This document shows, in pieces, positions 12,301 through 23,184 of a DNA stretch of 64,000 nt (positions are counted from its first letter, which is position 1; the number at the start of each line of letters is the position of its first letter). Made by a program: the position numbers and the translations under genes. The DNA is taken from assembly GCA_905221605.1 (NCBI GenBank), contig CAJNDS010001391.1, forward strand, positions 72,501-136,500, read 5' to 3'. The DNA is from Symbiodinium natans (taxonomy: Eukaryota > Sar > Dinophyceae > Suessiales > Symbiodiniaceae). The notes beneath the pieces were generated by a model, which was not told the origin of the DNA, did no database searches, and was given only the letters and a program-made list of their open reading frames with translations.

Positions 12301-12859
12301 CCCGTTTTGTAAATCCGCTGGAGCCGTTTCCCTCCCGACTCTCTTCCCTGATCTTCCCTGCAGGGCTCCTCAACCGGGAGCTCTTTGGACTTGGACCGGG
12401 ATCGCACGATCACAGGTCTGGTCGCCGAGATCGGCCTGGAGATCCACTCACGTCATCGTGCAAGAGAAACTCACGGGAAATGTGCGGAGACTATTTAGGA
12501 CCTATTATAGGTCCTGTATGGTCCTGTAATACACAGCGTACAAGCTGGCAAGAAACTGAATTAAATCACAAAAAATGGGCCCCCCAACTTGCCAGGCTTG
12601 GCCCTGAGAACGCTCCACAAGTAGGATGACGTTTCCTCTCTTTTCACAGTGCTGCTGAAAGCGAGTTTGTTGTATGAATTGTGAGACTTCCGAAGCAGAA
12701 TCAGAAGGCCCCAAACATCAAATCTCGCTGCTCCTTGAAATCAATTGAAACTCAACAGAAGCCTGAAATCCCACAATGCGACAAGCTCATTATGCGAATT
12801 CCTCTCCTTTTTGTTGCTTCTCTGCACAAGCAGCTAAGCACCGGTGGATATCGGCGGAT

Positions 12860-13015
12860 CTTTGACCGTTGCCACGCTTGCCTGTCTCCGCGTTTTCGTT
12901 TGTCGCCCGGCCTCTTCCGTGCCTCCGAGGCAGTCGCGGAGGGCGCGGAGGGTGCCTCTGCTGGCCTGCCAGTCTGGTCTCTTGAAGGCTTGGGGGCTCC
13001 CCCGTGCACCAGCGC
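12860..13015 (-). CDS. candidate exon, basic disordered protein
   Basis: Minus frame with GC-rich third positions encodes a Pro/Ala/Ser stretch (AEAPSAPSATASEARKRPG) followed by Lys/Arg (DKRKRGDRQAW). It looks like an intrinsically disordered segment. No domain is recognised. It could be the 5' part of the coiled-coil gene below or a separate gene. Confidence 0.35.
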
Positions 13016-13179
13016 CCAGCATAAATCCAAGTAAAAGTCTCTCTCTCTCGCCGTCTCTCGCTCGCTCTCCAGCGCTCCCTGCTACGCAGTTCTCGCGCAA
13101 TTCGAAGTGGGCACCCCGGCTGCGCTGTGGGCGCCGCGACGGGGCTGGGCTCTCGCGTGGCAGTCTCAAGAACCTCTCA

Positions 13180-14265
13180 AGTTTTGTGACTTCACTGAGT
13201 CACAGAACTTTCGCAGGTTGCAAATCCAAGCCCAAGTCAAGCCTTTGCGACTGACCGTGCCGGGGAGGGTGAAAGAACCTCGGAGGGCTTGGGAGGGATG
13301 GGGGGGGGAAACCGCAAAGGGAGCGTGTGGCGGGCATGAGGCGTGCCCTGGCGTGCCCTGGCGTGCCTGCGCGCCCTGAGCCTGGCCGAGAACGACTCTC
13401 GCCTTAGATGGGCCCGCAATGAGCCCAGCATGGAAACGCTTTCCACAACACCTCAATTGAAGTCTTGCATAGGTCTTACAGACATATCGGCAACCTGGCA
13501 TCTTCAATCATCTTCACCCCACTCGGATTCACGGACAGTTGTCCATCATCTTCAGGCTTCACATGCATAGCAACTTCAGGAACTTTCAGGAACAGCTGTA
13601 TCATTGCATCCTGTAAATCGGAGCCCAGCATTATGACTTTCCAACATCAGGTTATCCAGCTTTCAGCACGTCACACCTAGAGCTAGACACTCAGAACCGA
13701 TGGTGAGTCTTACTTGCCATCCGACCTTGATCTCACCATTTTCAACCATGTGGGTGATCACCAGTGGCACCACTGAACATGTCACTTGTGAAGCCTATCG
13801 GGCCTTTCGCCCCTAACATCCCTTGGACAGCTCAGCCACGCCCTCCGCAGTTGAACTGGCCACTGCGGTGGCTGGAGCGGCAACCACGCGCCCGGCGGAG
13901 GACTGGATGGAACACTCACCAAAGCGAATCAGATATCGGTGAATCCGAAGCTATAGGCCTGCACACCAGGCTCCTCCTCTCTCCCTCGACGAAATCCAGA
14001 CGTGGCGCAAGCCCACTCGTCTCACCACATGTCTCTTCTCTTTTCTCTTTTTCTCTCTCTCGCTCTCTCAACTCTCAACTCCCTCTCCCTTTTTCTCGTT
14101 CTCTCTCGGGGCCTTCGCGGGCCGCGGCTCCGTCCAGGCCTCTAGCCGAATCACAGAAAGTCTGAATATCAATTATATGGTACATGTAATTACATGTATC
14201 CACCTTTTTTGTATGTAAGCTTCTTTGCAGGGGCTTGAGCTCGCCTCGCTTAGACTCCCCTTCTC
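13180..14265. other. no supported gene
   Basis: Mixed sequence with CT-rich runs at about 14025-14110. ORFs up to 133 codons on the plus strand end in Ser-rich low complexity from that CT tract. I see no conserved motif or consistent splice pattern. Confidence 0.4.
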
Positions 14266-14269
14266 TCCT

Positions 14270-14362
14270 CTACTTCTGCTCTCCTTTTCCGTTCCACGCC
14301 TGCGCCTCGCCCTTCTTCACCACCCCGGTGACACGGACGCGCGCGCGTCCCGGCTGCTCCAT
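14270..14362 (-). CDS. short ORF or first exon, 30 codons
   Basis: ATG at 14360-14362 to TAG at 14270-14272 on the minus strand, encoding MEQPGRARVRVTGVVKKGEA and ten more residues. GC-rich third positions and a basic, non-repetitive product make it a plausible initiator exon; the real exon may end earlier at a splice site. No family is recognised. Confidence 0.3.
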   Translation of the reverse strand: MEQPGRARVRVTGVVKKGEAQAWNGKGEQK

Positions 14363-14369
14363 GCCGGAG

Positions 14370-15845
14370 GTTCAGATAGAAAACTCTACCCCTCCTCCTT
14401 CTAGGGGCCCTTCTCTGCAGATGCACGCTGCACATGAAGCAAAAAACCCGTGGTGTTGACCTGACTACTGCCAGTGCCGTGGCGCCAACACATGCTGATG
14501 TGGGCTTGATTGATCTCAGCTGCGTGATGCACGTGGCTTGTTACAGGAATCGTGGCAGCAAGTCCCAGTTGCAAGCATCCGAGAGCCATCTCATTTTCTC
14601 ACAGATCTCTTAGGGTTCCCGCGCGAGAAAGTGCGCTCCAGGGCTCTGCCCACTTCCGCCCAGCATGCGAATGAGAGCTGAGACATGTTGAGACTATTAG
14701 ATGCCACGCGAGTCGGAAGTCCATCTTCGAACTTCGACTAGCATATATTGAGACCAATCAAGCCAGGGACGGACATTTTAGCTATTGTGCTATTGCTACC
14801 TCGTGCTTGCTAAGTCTCCTCCAAGCAAATGTTCCTTAACTCTGAGTTGACTCTCTTGACTCTTCGGCTACACTGGGATGGTCCGCCTGGAGCAAATGTC
14901 GCCACGTATTGTGGCAACCAGGAGAAAACTTCGGATCTTAGAATATAGGAAATGTGCAGGGAGGAGCCCTCAACGCTGAGAAAAGTACCTATAACACGCT
15001 ATGGCCGCTATGGCCATGTATATATGTATATGTATTATTTATTGATATATATATATATATATGCTCACCCCCCCCCCCCCCATGGACCAAACCGCGAAAT
15101 GGGCGGGGGGTCCCTCTTTAACCAAAGCTTCATTCGATTGAACCCATTGAAGTCGGTTAACTTCTCTAGTCACAAACACCAACTATGTGAACGATTGATC
15201 TATGGAAAACAGCAGATTTTTGTTTCTATCCTTTGGGTTGAAGATGTGAGCGTTCACACCTCACTTCAAGATAACCTTGGTTCACAACTGGGAAAACTTT
15301 GAGGTTTCCACCAGAGTTTTCAACAAAATTGAAGAAAGCCTTCTTTAAATTTACACCTGGGTCACAACACTTGGACAACGCTTATGCAAAACAAGGGATC
15401 GCTACACCTACCCTTCAACGGTTTCATCGGTTCCTTGGTTGTTGTAAAGTGTTTGAAAAGTCTATTCGGAAAGCCTTGGTCTTCCATGATTCTGTAAAGT
15501 TGCTTCAACTGCTTTGGTGTAATGGCTGAGATGCGGCTTTTCAGCTTTGACCAGAACCAAAACCACAAGAGACACATGTGGCTGCACATGTGCGTGCGCG
15601 TATGTGCGCACGTGTACCTGCATGAGTCTTGCTGTGTTGGTATCTATAGGATCCTTTGAGATAGCAGCTCTCGAAACCCAGCTTGGTGGTGACCCAGCTC
15701 CAACTTGATTTACAAGCCCGCAGCTCATGACGCACACTCACATTAAGTCATTAAGACTACGCTGAAAAGAGGAGCATGTAAAAGTCATATCGGGTGCAAA
15801 GCGAGGCTTCGCGAGGCCCCCTCCCTCTCATTGTCAGAGCTCGAA
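14370..15845. other. AT-richer spacer, no supported gene
   Basis: Contains TA/GTATAT repeats (15018-15062) followed by a C run (15068-15080). ORFs on both strands here have no recognisable motif; the plus-strand stretch 15120-15530 is AT-rich and non-repetitive but lacks protein-family features. Confidence 0.4.
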
Positions 15846-15939
15846 AATCAGCCCTCCAAAGGTGCCATGCGCTGCTGGCGCCCAGGCGTCCCAGCTGTCC
15901 AGACCAACCGCCTCCTGCTCAAGGGAAAAGCTTCGGAAA

Positions 15940-16480
15940 ACATGCGCTAAAAAGGATTGAGAAGGGCGCTGGAACCCTGGGTCTGCCTGCTCCATGAGCT
16001 GGTTGCAGACACGTTCCACGGACCTCAGCTCTGGCTCTGTGGGAAAGTGCCTTCTTGATTTGAGGCCATGGGAAGCTGCAAAGCTCTGCAAAGCTCTGCA
16101 AAGCTCTGCAAAGCTCTGCAAAGCTCTGCAAAGCTCTGCGACGCGCGTCGCCTCCCCCTCTTTCTGTCATGCCTTTTTGTCGCCGAGCTTCTCGAAGTCC
16201 ACCACAGTGTACACAACCGGCGCATCAGCCTATGGCTCTTAGGAGTGCCAAGAGGGGCTAAGGGGGGGGGGTCCGATTGTGGATTTCATGCTCTCACACC
16301 TGTCCATGAGAAGCGGAAACAGAAGGCCATGACCAGCAGCCTTCATCTCCTGAGCATTCTGATCGCTTGAGCTTGAGGCGCCGCCCTGGCGCACCTGAGC
16401 CCAGGGTGCTTTTTGTCGAGAGGTCCAGGGTGAAGAGGTCAATTTCAGAGCACTTCGTCGGAAGTCCCCTCCAACAAGCC
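15940..16480 (-). CDS. unidentified gene, three candidate exons
   Basis: On the minus strand: 16340-16465 reads KCSEIDLFTLDLSTKSTL then a basic tail; 16165-16225 reads DAPVVYTVVDFEKLGDKKA; 15950-16065 reads FPTEPELRSVERVCNQLMEQ. Each is in a different frame and separated by plausible introns. Composition is protein-like and not repetitive. I do not recognise the family. A 10-bp tandem repeat lies between the last two. Confidence 0.45.
16077..16138. repeat. 10-bp tandem repeat, about six copies
   Basis: Unit GCAAAGCTCT repeated without interruption. All three minus frames are open through it, one reading as a QSFAELCRAL-type period, so ORFs crossing it are artefacts unless the repeat is translated. 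Confidence 0.95.
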
Positions 16481-16739
16481 GTCTCTCGTGTTCTCTCGTC
16501 AAATCAAAGTCTCATCTGCGATGTTGCATTCGTGAACTGGCCTCTTCGGATCCCTCTCTCACCTTGGTCGATCTCGGCACCTCCACGAGAACACTGGAGG
16601 ATGCCTCGGGACTTGAAAAGAAATTTGATGACTGTCACTCTTGGACCTGATCCTCCCCACATCAAGCTTACATGTACACATATGTACACACAAGCCCCGG
16701 TGGCACGAGGGCGGCTGTTCCGCGACCACATGTGTTTTT

Positions 16740-17930
16740 CTTCCTTGCGCACCTTGCCACCCTCATAAGTAGGCGAATGTGTGCTAGACCACACTGTCAT
16801 ACAGTAATACATGTGCAGTCGCGGGCCTAGACTTGGACATGTTGCATCGAGCCATAAAGCCAAGAGGCGAAGCCAAGTACGCGCTGACAAATGATACAGG
16901 CCGCTGCAGTTACATCCTATGACTACATGACGATACGTCTGCGCATCACAAGGGCACAAAACTGTCACGATAGAATTCCTGTCCGAGAGGCTCGCTTCGG
17001 CCTAAGCGACCGGAGCTCATCACGGCAATGTGCGAAGCTGCAGAGCTCGCCTAACCTCAGCTCGCTCAACCTCATGACTCATGAAATCTTAACTGAGAGA
17101 TAACGTACGATATCGACCGCGCAAGCGACTCGTGACTAGTGACTAGTGGCTAGTGACGGCGCAGGGACCGGCAAACTGCAATCTAGAGAAAGAAGTGCGG
17201 CCTGACCGAATGTGGACCCCAATTTTGAATAATATTTTTCTCGGACCCTCTCGGCACCCAGCCCAATACTAAACCTGTTTTGGGGGGGGGGTCGAGGGCC
17301 TCCGCCCTTGAGTTGAGCCATTGGCGCTGTCAACTAGGGTTTCGGCTCTCACACTCGCACAAGGCCGGCAAGGCAATTAGGGTTTAGGGCTTATGGCTCA
17401 GAGGATTTGCAGGGTTTAGAGCTCGAGGCTCAGAGGGTTTAATTAGGGTTTAGGGCTTAAGCAAACCCAAACTGAACCCTGAACTCTCCCAGGCCATGTC
17501 AGGTTTTAGGGTTTAGGTTCCGCCTAATTTGAAATATTTTCCGGCCGAGCGAATTTTAGAATTGTGGGGGGGGGGGGGGGGGGATTTAGAATTAGGGGAG
17601 GGGGATTACGGCTACTAAAGAAGCCTTGTCCTGCCGGGGTTTGCCTGCGGCGAAGGTGCTGGCAAGTGCCCGTCTGAAAATTCTTGCAGATCCTTGGGCG
17701 GGCACATGAGGCAAATGTGGGAGAGCAGGGCTGAGCAGCGTGAGCAGGGAGAACTCAAGATTCAGTCAAGGATCTTTGTCTTTGACAAGTCGGGGGTCTC
17801 CCGCAGCTGAGACTGCCAGGGCAATACCAGTAGCTCGTCATGTGCATGCGTGAGTGCGTGCACGTCCGTGCGTCCGTGCGTGCGCCTTCGTGCGTGCGGG
17901 CGCTTTCGTGCTCCTGCACGCTTGTGTTGG
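16740..17930. other. no supported gene; contains telomere-like patch
   Basis: No exon candidate stands out. The interval includes a G run at 17283-17291 and another at 17565-17583, and the TTTAGGG-like patch described separately. Confidence 0.4.
17335..17530 (+). repeat. degenerate telomere-like (TTTAGGG) patch
   Basis: Scattered AGGGTTT, TTAGGGTTTAGGG and GGGTTTAATTAGGGTTTAGGG motifs on the plus strand, interrupted by AACCCTGAAC in the opposite sense. TTTAGGG is the plant-type telomere unit also reported in dinoflagellates (established knowledge). Only partial copies occur, so this is an interstitial relic, not a chromosome end. Confidence 0.6.
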
Positions 17931-17954
17931 TGTGGAAGATGATTCAGCTACCGA

Positions 17955-18185
17955 TGCTATCGAGCGGTTTCCTGACAGTTCATGCAAGGGATCAGGACGG
18001 TACTGCAGATTGCAGCTTTGAGCTTGGCATACATGTCTTCCTGACAGTTCATGCAGGGGTTCAGGACGGTGCTGCAGATTGCGGCTTTGAGCTTGGCATA
18101 CATGTCATCTTGAAACATCAGGACAGTTGGATTATCAGGATGCTTCGGACACCATCCTCATCGTCTAGCAGATCTTCGCCAGTAA
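17955..18185 (-). CDS. candidate exons with a 23-residue tandem duplication
   Basis: The minus strand encodes two near-identical units reading DMYAKLKAAICSTVL then PCMNCQE, preceded by an acidic stretch GEDLLDDEDGVRSILIIQ at about 18120-18185. The duplication is 69 bp (17971-18039 and 18040-18108), a multiple of three, and both copies stay open. Each has a CxxC pair. The frame stops soon after the second copy (codon TAG after QETAR). No domain is recognised; it may be a coding exon or a chance-open repeat. Confidence 0.45.
17971..18108 (-). repeat. 69-bp tandem duplication
   Basis: Two copies starting CCTGACAGTTCATGCA (plus strand) at 17971 and 18040, differing at only a few bases. Confidence 0.9.
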
Positions 18186-18206
18186 CCATTCTATGGACCT
18201 TGTAAC

Positions 18207-18209
<3 letters not shown>

Positions 18210-18260
<51 letters not shown>

Positions 18261-18517
18261 TGTGGGTGTGTGGGTGTGTGGGTGTGTGGGTGTGTGGGTG
18301 TGTGGGTGTGTGGGTGTGTGGGTGTGTGGGTGTGTGGGTGTGTGGGTGTGGGGGTGTGGGGGTGGGGGTGTGGGGGTGTGGGGGTGGGTGGGGTGTGTGG
18401 GGGTGTGGGGTGGGGGGGTGTGGGGGTGTGGGGGTGTGGGGGTGTGGGGGTGTGGGGGTGTGGGGGTGTGGGGGTGTGGGGGTGTGGGGGTGTGGGGGTG
18501 TGGGGGTGTGGGTGTGT

Positions 18518-18570
<53 letters not shown>

Positions 18571-18588
18571 TGTGTGTGTGTGTGTCAT
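18210..18588. repeat. GT / GTGGGT minisatellite
   Basis: About 380 bp made of (GT)n flanks around TGTGGG and TGTGGGGG units on the plus strand. All forward frames are open through it, giving Cys/Val/Gly ORFs; the reverse gives Thr/His/Pro ORFs. None should be read as genes. Confidence 0.97.
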
Positions 18589-18881
18589 GAATGAAAAACT
18601 GTGAACAATCATGATTAACTGCGTCTAGACTCCAAACGCTCAATGTGTGTTCGTGTCTCTTGGGCTTTCCAGCGAGAGCTCCATGTCTCCGGCTCTCTCC
18701 CTTCGAGTGCCTCTCCATGTGCGAACGCACAGGCCGCGCCGCGCTTACAAGCGCCACGGACCCAGAAGGAACACAGCCTCAAGGAAAGAGGGGCAAAAAG
18801 GAGAGGAGTAAAAGGAGAAGAGCAAAGCTAGGCCGACTTCACTGAAAAAGGGAGGGGAGAGGGAGCGCGGGTGCAGCAAAG

Positions 18882-18944
18882 CTACTGCGTCCTCTTGAAG
18901 ACCCGCTTGGCGCTCGTGGCGGACCCACCAGAAGCGGCGCTCAT
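18882..18944 (-). CDS. possible initiator exon, 20 codons
   Basis: ATG at 18942-18944 to TAG at 18882-18884, minus strand, encoding MSAASGGSATSAKRVFKRTQ. The composition resembles a disordered N-terminus. It could splice before the stop. No family call is possible. Confidence 0.25.
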   Translation of the reverse strand: MSAASGGSATSAKRVFKRTQ

Positions 18945-19320
18945 GGCACCTCCACACTGCGCAGCAGGCTACTTAGCTTCTCTCCACTGCATGTGCCACG
19001 TGCCGAGGGAACTGGGTTGCATGACACTTGCCAGACTGCCAGACCCGGCGGATCCGATCCGCTCGGCCTCAGGTGCCCTCAGCGCCGAGGTCTCCGTGGA
19101 GCGCGCCACTCAGCGCCCCCCACACCTGGTTTCACCTCCCGCGCGCTGCGCGCGGCTCTCCGAGGTCCGCTCCGAGAGCCCCAGCAGCGCGCGGCACACC
19201 GAGGGCCGCGCGCATGGGGGGCGACGTCTGCGACGACGTCCACAGGCACAGTCACCGTCGCCAAGCGTCCCAGGGTACACCGACAAGACTCTATATATCT
19301 TCGATGGTGACTGGCTGTGG

Positions 19321-19386
19321 TGACTAGTGGTGACTCTAGCGGTGACTCCAGTGGTGACTCTAGTGGTGACTATGGTGACTGGAGAA
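19321..19386. repeat. GGTGACTCTAGT-type short tandem repeat
   Basis: Imperfect 12-bp units (GGTGACTCTAGT and variants) repeated about five times; seen directly. Confidence 0.9.
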
Positions 19387-19689
19387 TTTGGAAGCAACTT
19401 GCGTCTTTTGCAAATGATGCACAGTGAGCCAAGGACATGGACGGATGGAGCGACAGCAACCGGAGCATTCTAGGATGGGAGGGCATGTGCTTCAGAAGAA
19501 ACGGGTCTCGCTGCGCTCTGCTTTCGCGGTCCGGGCAGGACTCAGTGTATTCTGGGACAAAAACTAGAGAAAGCAGAGCGATGCGCTCTGTCCAGGGATC
19601 AGGGATTTCCAGGCAGCGGAATCAGGCTCTCGGTTTTCAAAAGTGATGTGCTGCCGTGAGCACCAAGAGGCTTTAACGTTTCCAGGCTT

Positions 19690-19870
19690 CTGCCTTTTTC
19701 CACCTGACACCAGCAGTACAGAAGCAAGCTTTGCGCGGCAAACATGGCAAACGCGCAGTTCTCGTACCATGGATTTCGAAGGGCTTGTTGTTTCAGGCGC
19801 GCTTTTCTTTTAAAGATCAGCATCAGCTCATATTTACGGTTTCTGAAGCGCTTAAGGTTGCGCTGGCAAA
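19690..19870 (-). CDS. candidate exon, unidentified
   Basis: An open minus frame encodes a basic segment (CQRNLKRFRNRKYELMLIFK) followed by RNPWYENCAFAMFAAQSLLL, which is hydrophobic enough for one membrane helix. Codon use is less GC-rich than in recognised exons. It may be a real exon or old mobile-element sequence; I cannot assign it. Confidence 0.3.
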
Positions 19871-19889
19871 TTCGGAAAACTGGCAAAGG

Positions 19890-21500
19890 GGAGGCTGAGA
19901 GGGCAGCCTGAGAGGGCAGCCCGAGGGCCCAGACACTTTAACCGAAGCCTCACATCCCGAATCCCAACCCCAAAGAGGGCCCAAACGAAGCAAAAATATG
20001 CAAAAATGAAAAGGTGGGAATGGCAATGTGCCCTGTGAGCACGTTGGGTGCTGTCAGCTTCGCACTGGACCCTGCGTCGCGCCGTCGCGCTGTTCCCTCA
20101 CCAATTCCGCACTCCAACAGCATCAAGGGGTCCCGTCCTCGCACGACGCACGCGAGGCCTACTGCTACATGCCCGAGAGCTTCTCGAAGCCTGGCATGTG
20201 TCTACCTCGTTTGAACGCTGGGGTTGTCCATTCTTGGCGACAGACTGGGATTTTGTTCTGGGTGCCGTCGTTGCACTTCAAGTGAAGTTTGCGCAGTCAC
20301 CGGCCCACCATGAGGGACGAAGAAGGTCAGCATCTGAATCTCCCTCATATGCACACCAGGTGCAGACACTGCGACTCAAGGATTCGCAACTTCTGTTTCG
20401 CTTTCATTTCGAGGGTCAATCACCTTACGTTGTCTCACTCTCAGAAGCGAGGCAAGCATACCAACAACAAAGACATGCATTCAATGCATTCCTCAGTCAT
20501 CGCGCCAAGCGCAAATCGCACACACGACTGGCATTGCCACTGCCCAACCGCTAGAGCATGCGCACCTCGCGGCAATGCTTGCGTGTGAAGCAGGCTACAG
20601 AGTGCAGGTTAGGCTTCTTGGGCGCATGTCGCTCGGAGCTGCTGGTCTCTCTCTCCCTCCCTCCCTCTCCTCTTCTTCTTCTTCTTCTTCTTCTTCAGCG
20701 GAGCATGGGGGGCGTCGCCTCCTCAGACTTCCCAAGTGCCCCCTGCTGCACTTTGGAGCTGTGGCCCCCAATTAACTCTTTCTTTCTCCTCGAGCTGCGC
20801 ATCGCAGAGGCATCTCGGCATCTCCCTAAAGGCCCTCAGCTGCATAAGCACTCTTAAGCCCACAGTGACAGCACAGATCAGATGTCGTCGGCGTTGATCG
20901 CACCGATATCTTCGTCCTTCCGCCACGCTTTCCGTCTAACAGGAAATCTGTCCACGTGTCTCAAAAGCGTCTGATCGGGTAGAACAAAGGCAACTTTACA
21001 TCTGGGCCACCCCGAGTCGAACCCGGTTGTCTTGAATCGAAGAAAACTACTCAAACCGATTTGAGAAAAAGAAGGCCTTCCGACAGCTTCGTGAAATGGA
21101 TTCTGTGAACTGCATACAGCAGACGCCCGGGAAGCCTTCTTGTGAGCGGTGACCGGATTTAGTGGCAGCGCGGCCAAAGGATGCCCCAACTTGTCACCCA
21201 AGCAGCTACTTGCACTTCTTTCGTATTACCTTGCTCTATAATACACGCAAGGCACTACCCAGTGAGCTTGCAGTGATGCGGAGCGATGCCCACAATTCTT
21301 TGGCGAAAAGGAAGAAGATACAGTAACATACATGTCTGCAGCAAGAAAGCCTGTCGTGTGACTCAATTGACTCTCGGCGCGCCTCCGATTCAGAGCCCGA
21401 GTCCGAGGACCTCAGAGCAGGCAACAAGAACATGCTTTACTACCTTTACCAGCACTAGCGTTCACTCTCCTTTCTTACTCTCTCTTCTCTCCTCTTTTCT
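19890..21500. other. no supported gene
   Basis: ORFs occur on both strands (largest plus-strand one about 168 codons near 20048-20554) but without motifs. A CT/TTC repeat lies at 20647-20697. Confidence 0.4.
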
Positions 21501-21504
21501 CCTC

Positions 21505-22770
21505 TTTTTTTGTGGGCCCCGAGGGGCTGGTTCGGCTGCTGCGGCGCGGCTTTGGCCAGGGTCTTGGCCCCGATCGCGGCGCCTCCGAAAAAGAGAGAGA
21601 GAGAGAGAGAGAGAAGAGGAGAGAGGAGACTCTATCCTACTAAACACATATTAATATACACATTCTTAACAATACATCTACACTATACTCAGCTTAACTA
21701 ACCTCCCTTCTCTTCCTCTTCTCCTTCCTTCCTCGAGAGCCGTCACGCCAATGCAATCCGGCATCCCTTGTCTTTGAATTTAGCCCAACCTCGGAATCAA
21801 CTCCTACGCTCCGAAGATTCTAAGCTAAGCCAGCATTCTCATGCAATCATGCTTGCATCTACCTGGGCGCCATTCTTACTGGGCGAGGGGCTCCTTGTAG
21901 AATCGGGTTCAGGGTCTGGGGTTAAGGGTATACAACATCACATTAGCTTCTTGGATTCTCCAATCAACACAATGTATAACCGCCCACTGTGGCATAAGAA
22001 GAATGTGCTTGTTTGTTGCGGTTTGTCATCAGCAGGTATCTGAATCATAACTTTAACCTTCTGCGTTAGCATGAAACAGCTGTCCACACATTAATCGTTC
22101 ACCAACAATTGTCTAACGAGCTCAGAAAATTCTTGGACTTCCGGCTTCTTATTTATCTGGCGATGTCCTTTTCTTGTATTCTTTCCTCTTCGCTCGGCAT
22201 TTGATGCGGATGCGTCGAGGCTCACCTAGCCGCACTCTCCAACATGCTTTTTGCTGCGGCATCTTGTGCAGTTGACGGCCTTCACCTTGCTAGTAATGAC
22301 AATATCCCTCTCAACTGATGTGATCTAATTATACTGAGCATTCAGCACAAATCAACGTATCTCTAACATCACAAGAACAATGTGTACTACCGCAAAAGCT
22401 ATGCTTGAAACAAAAAATGTCGTTGACTTGCTGGTCTGAGGTTGTCTGATCATCCAAGTACTCAATGATCCCATGTTTCCAATGTTTCCCCGCACCACAC
22501 TCCAACATTGGGCGATCTACGACCAGCCGAAACGTGTGAACACACATAGCGAGGTGTCTCAGTACCGCAACGTTGAGAACACAGCTCCCGGCTGCCCGAG
22601 TGCTCGTGGCCCGCAAGCTGTGGGGAAGCCGTTGCTTTAGATGGCAGTCTGACTATACTGATACTGCTGAGATGCTCCGAAGGGGAGAGTGGGGAGAATT
22701 GTCTCAAGAGGCTAGACTTCGATACCCCAGTCGATATTGCATAGACAGCATAGAGCTGCATGTCAACGAA

Positions 22771-22811
<41 letters not shown>

Positions 22812-23153
22812 AAAAAGAGCGAAATCAGGAGCGATGCGGCGGCGCGCGCCTTCGAGGCGGCGCGGGCCTCAGAGGCCAAAATCATGGCGCGCATCACACG
22901 GCGGCTTAAAAGGTGTTTTGGTGGCAGTCGGTGCGCAGTCTGCGGTGTAGCAATCTCTGTGCGAGATTGTGCGAGTCTCTGGTGTCCTGGGCAGCGCGTT
23001 CGCTTGGAGCCGGGCGACCACCACCTCCGTCGCCTGCGGGGATCTCGCTTCCTGCAAAAAACAGGGGGAGTTCTCTCAGCGTCGTCTTTTGAGAGAGGAT
23101 GGGATGGCGGGGCTTCTCACTTTGAGGGTGCGGGGCTTCTGCCGAAAAGAAGA

Positions 23154-23184
<31 letters not shown>

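Noticed and set aside
18190-18760. Several ORFs of 126-188 codons on both strands
   Set aside because: They are translations of the GT/GTGGGT array; every frame is open because the repeat contains no stop triplets.
21015-21045. tRNA-like T-arm (GGGTTCGACTCGG on the minus strand)
   Set aside because: No matching D-arm, anticodon stem or acceptor stem could be folded around it.
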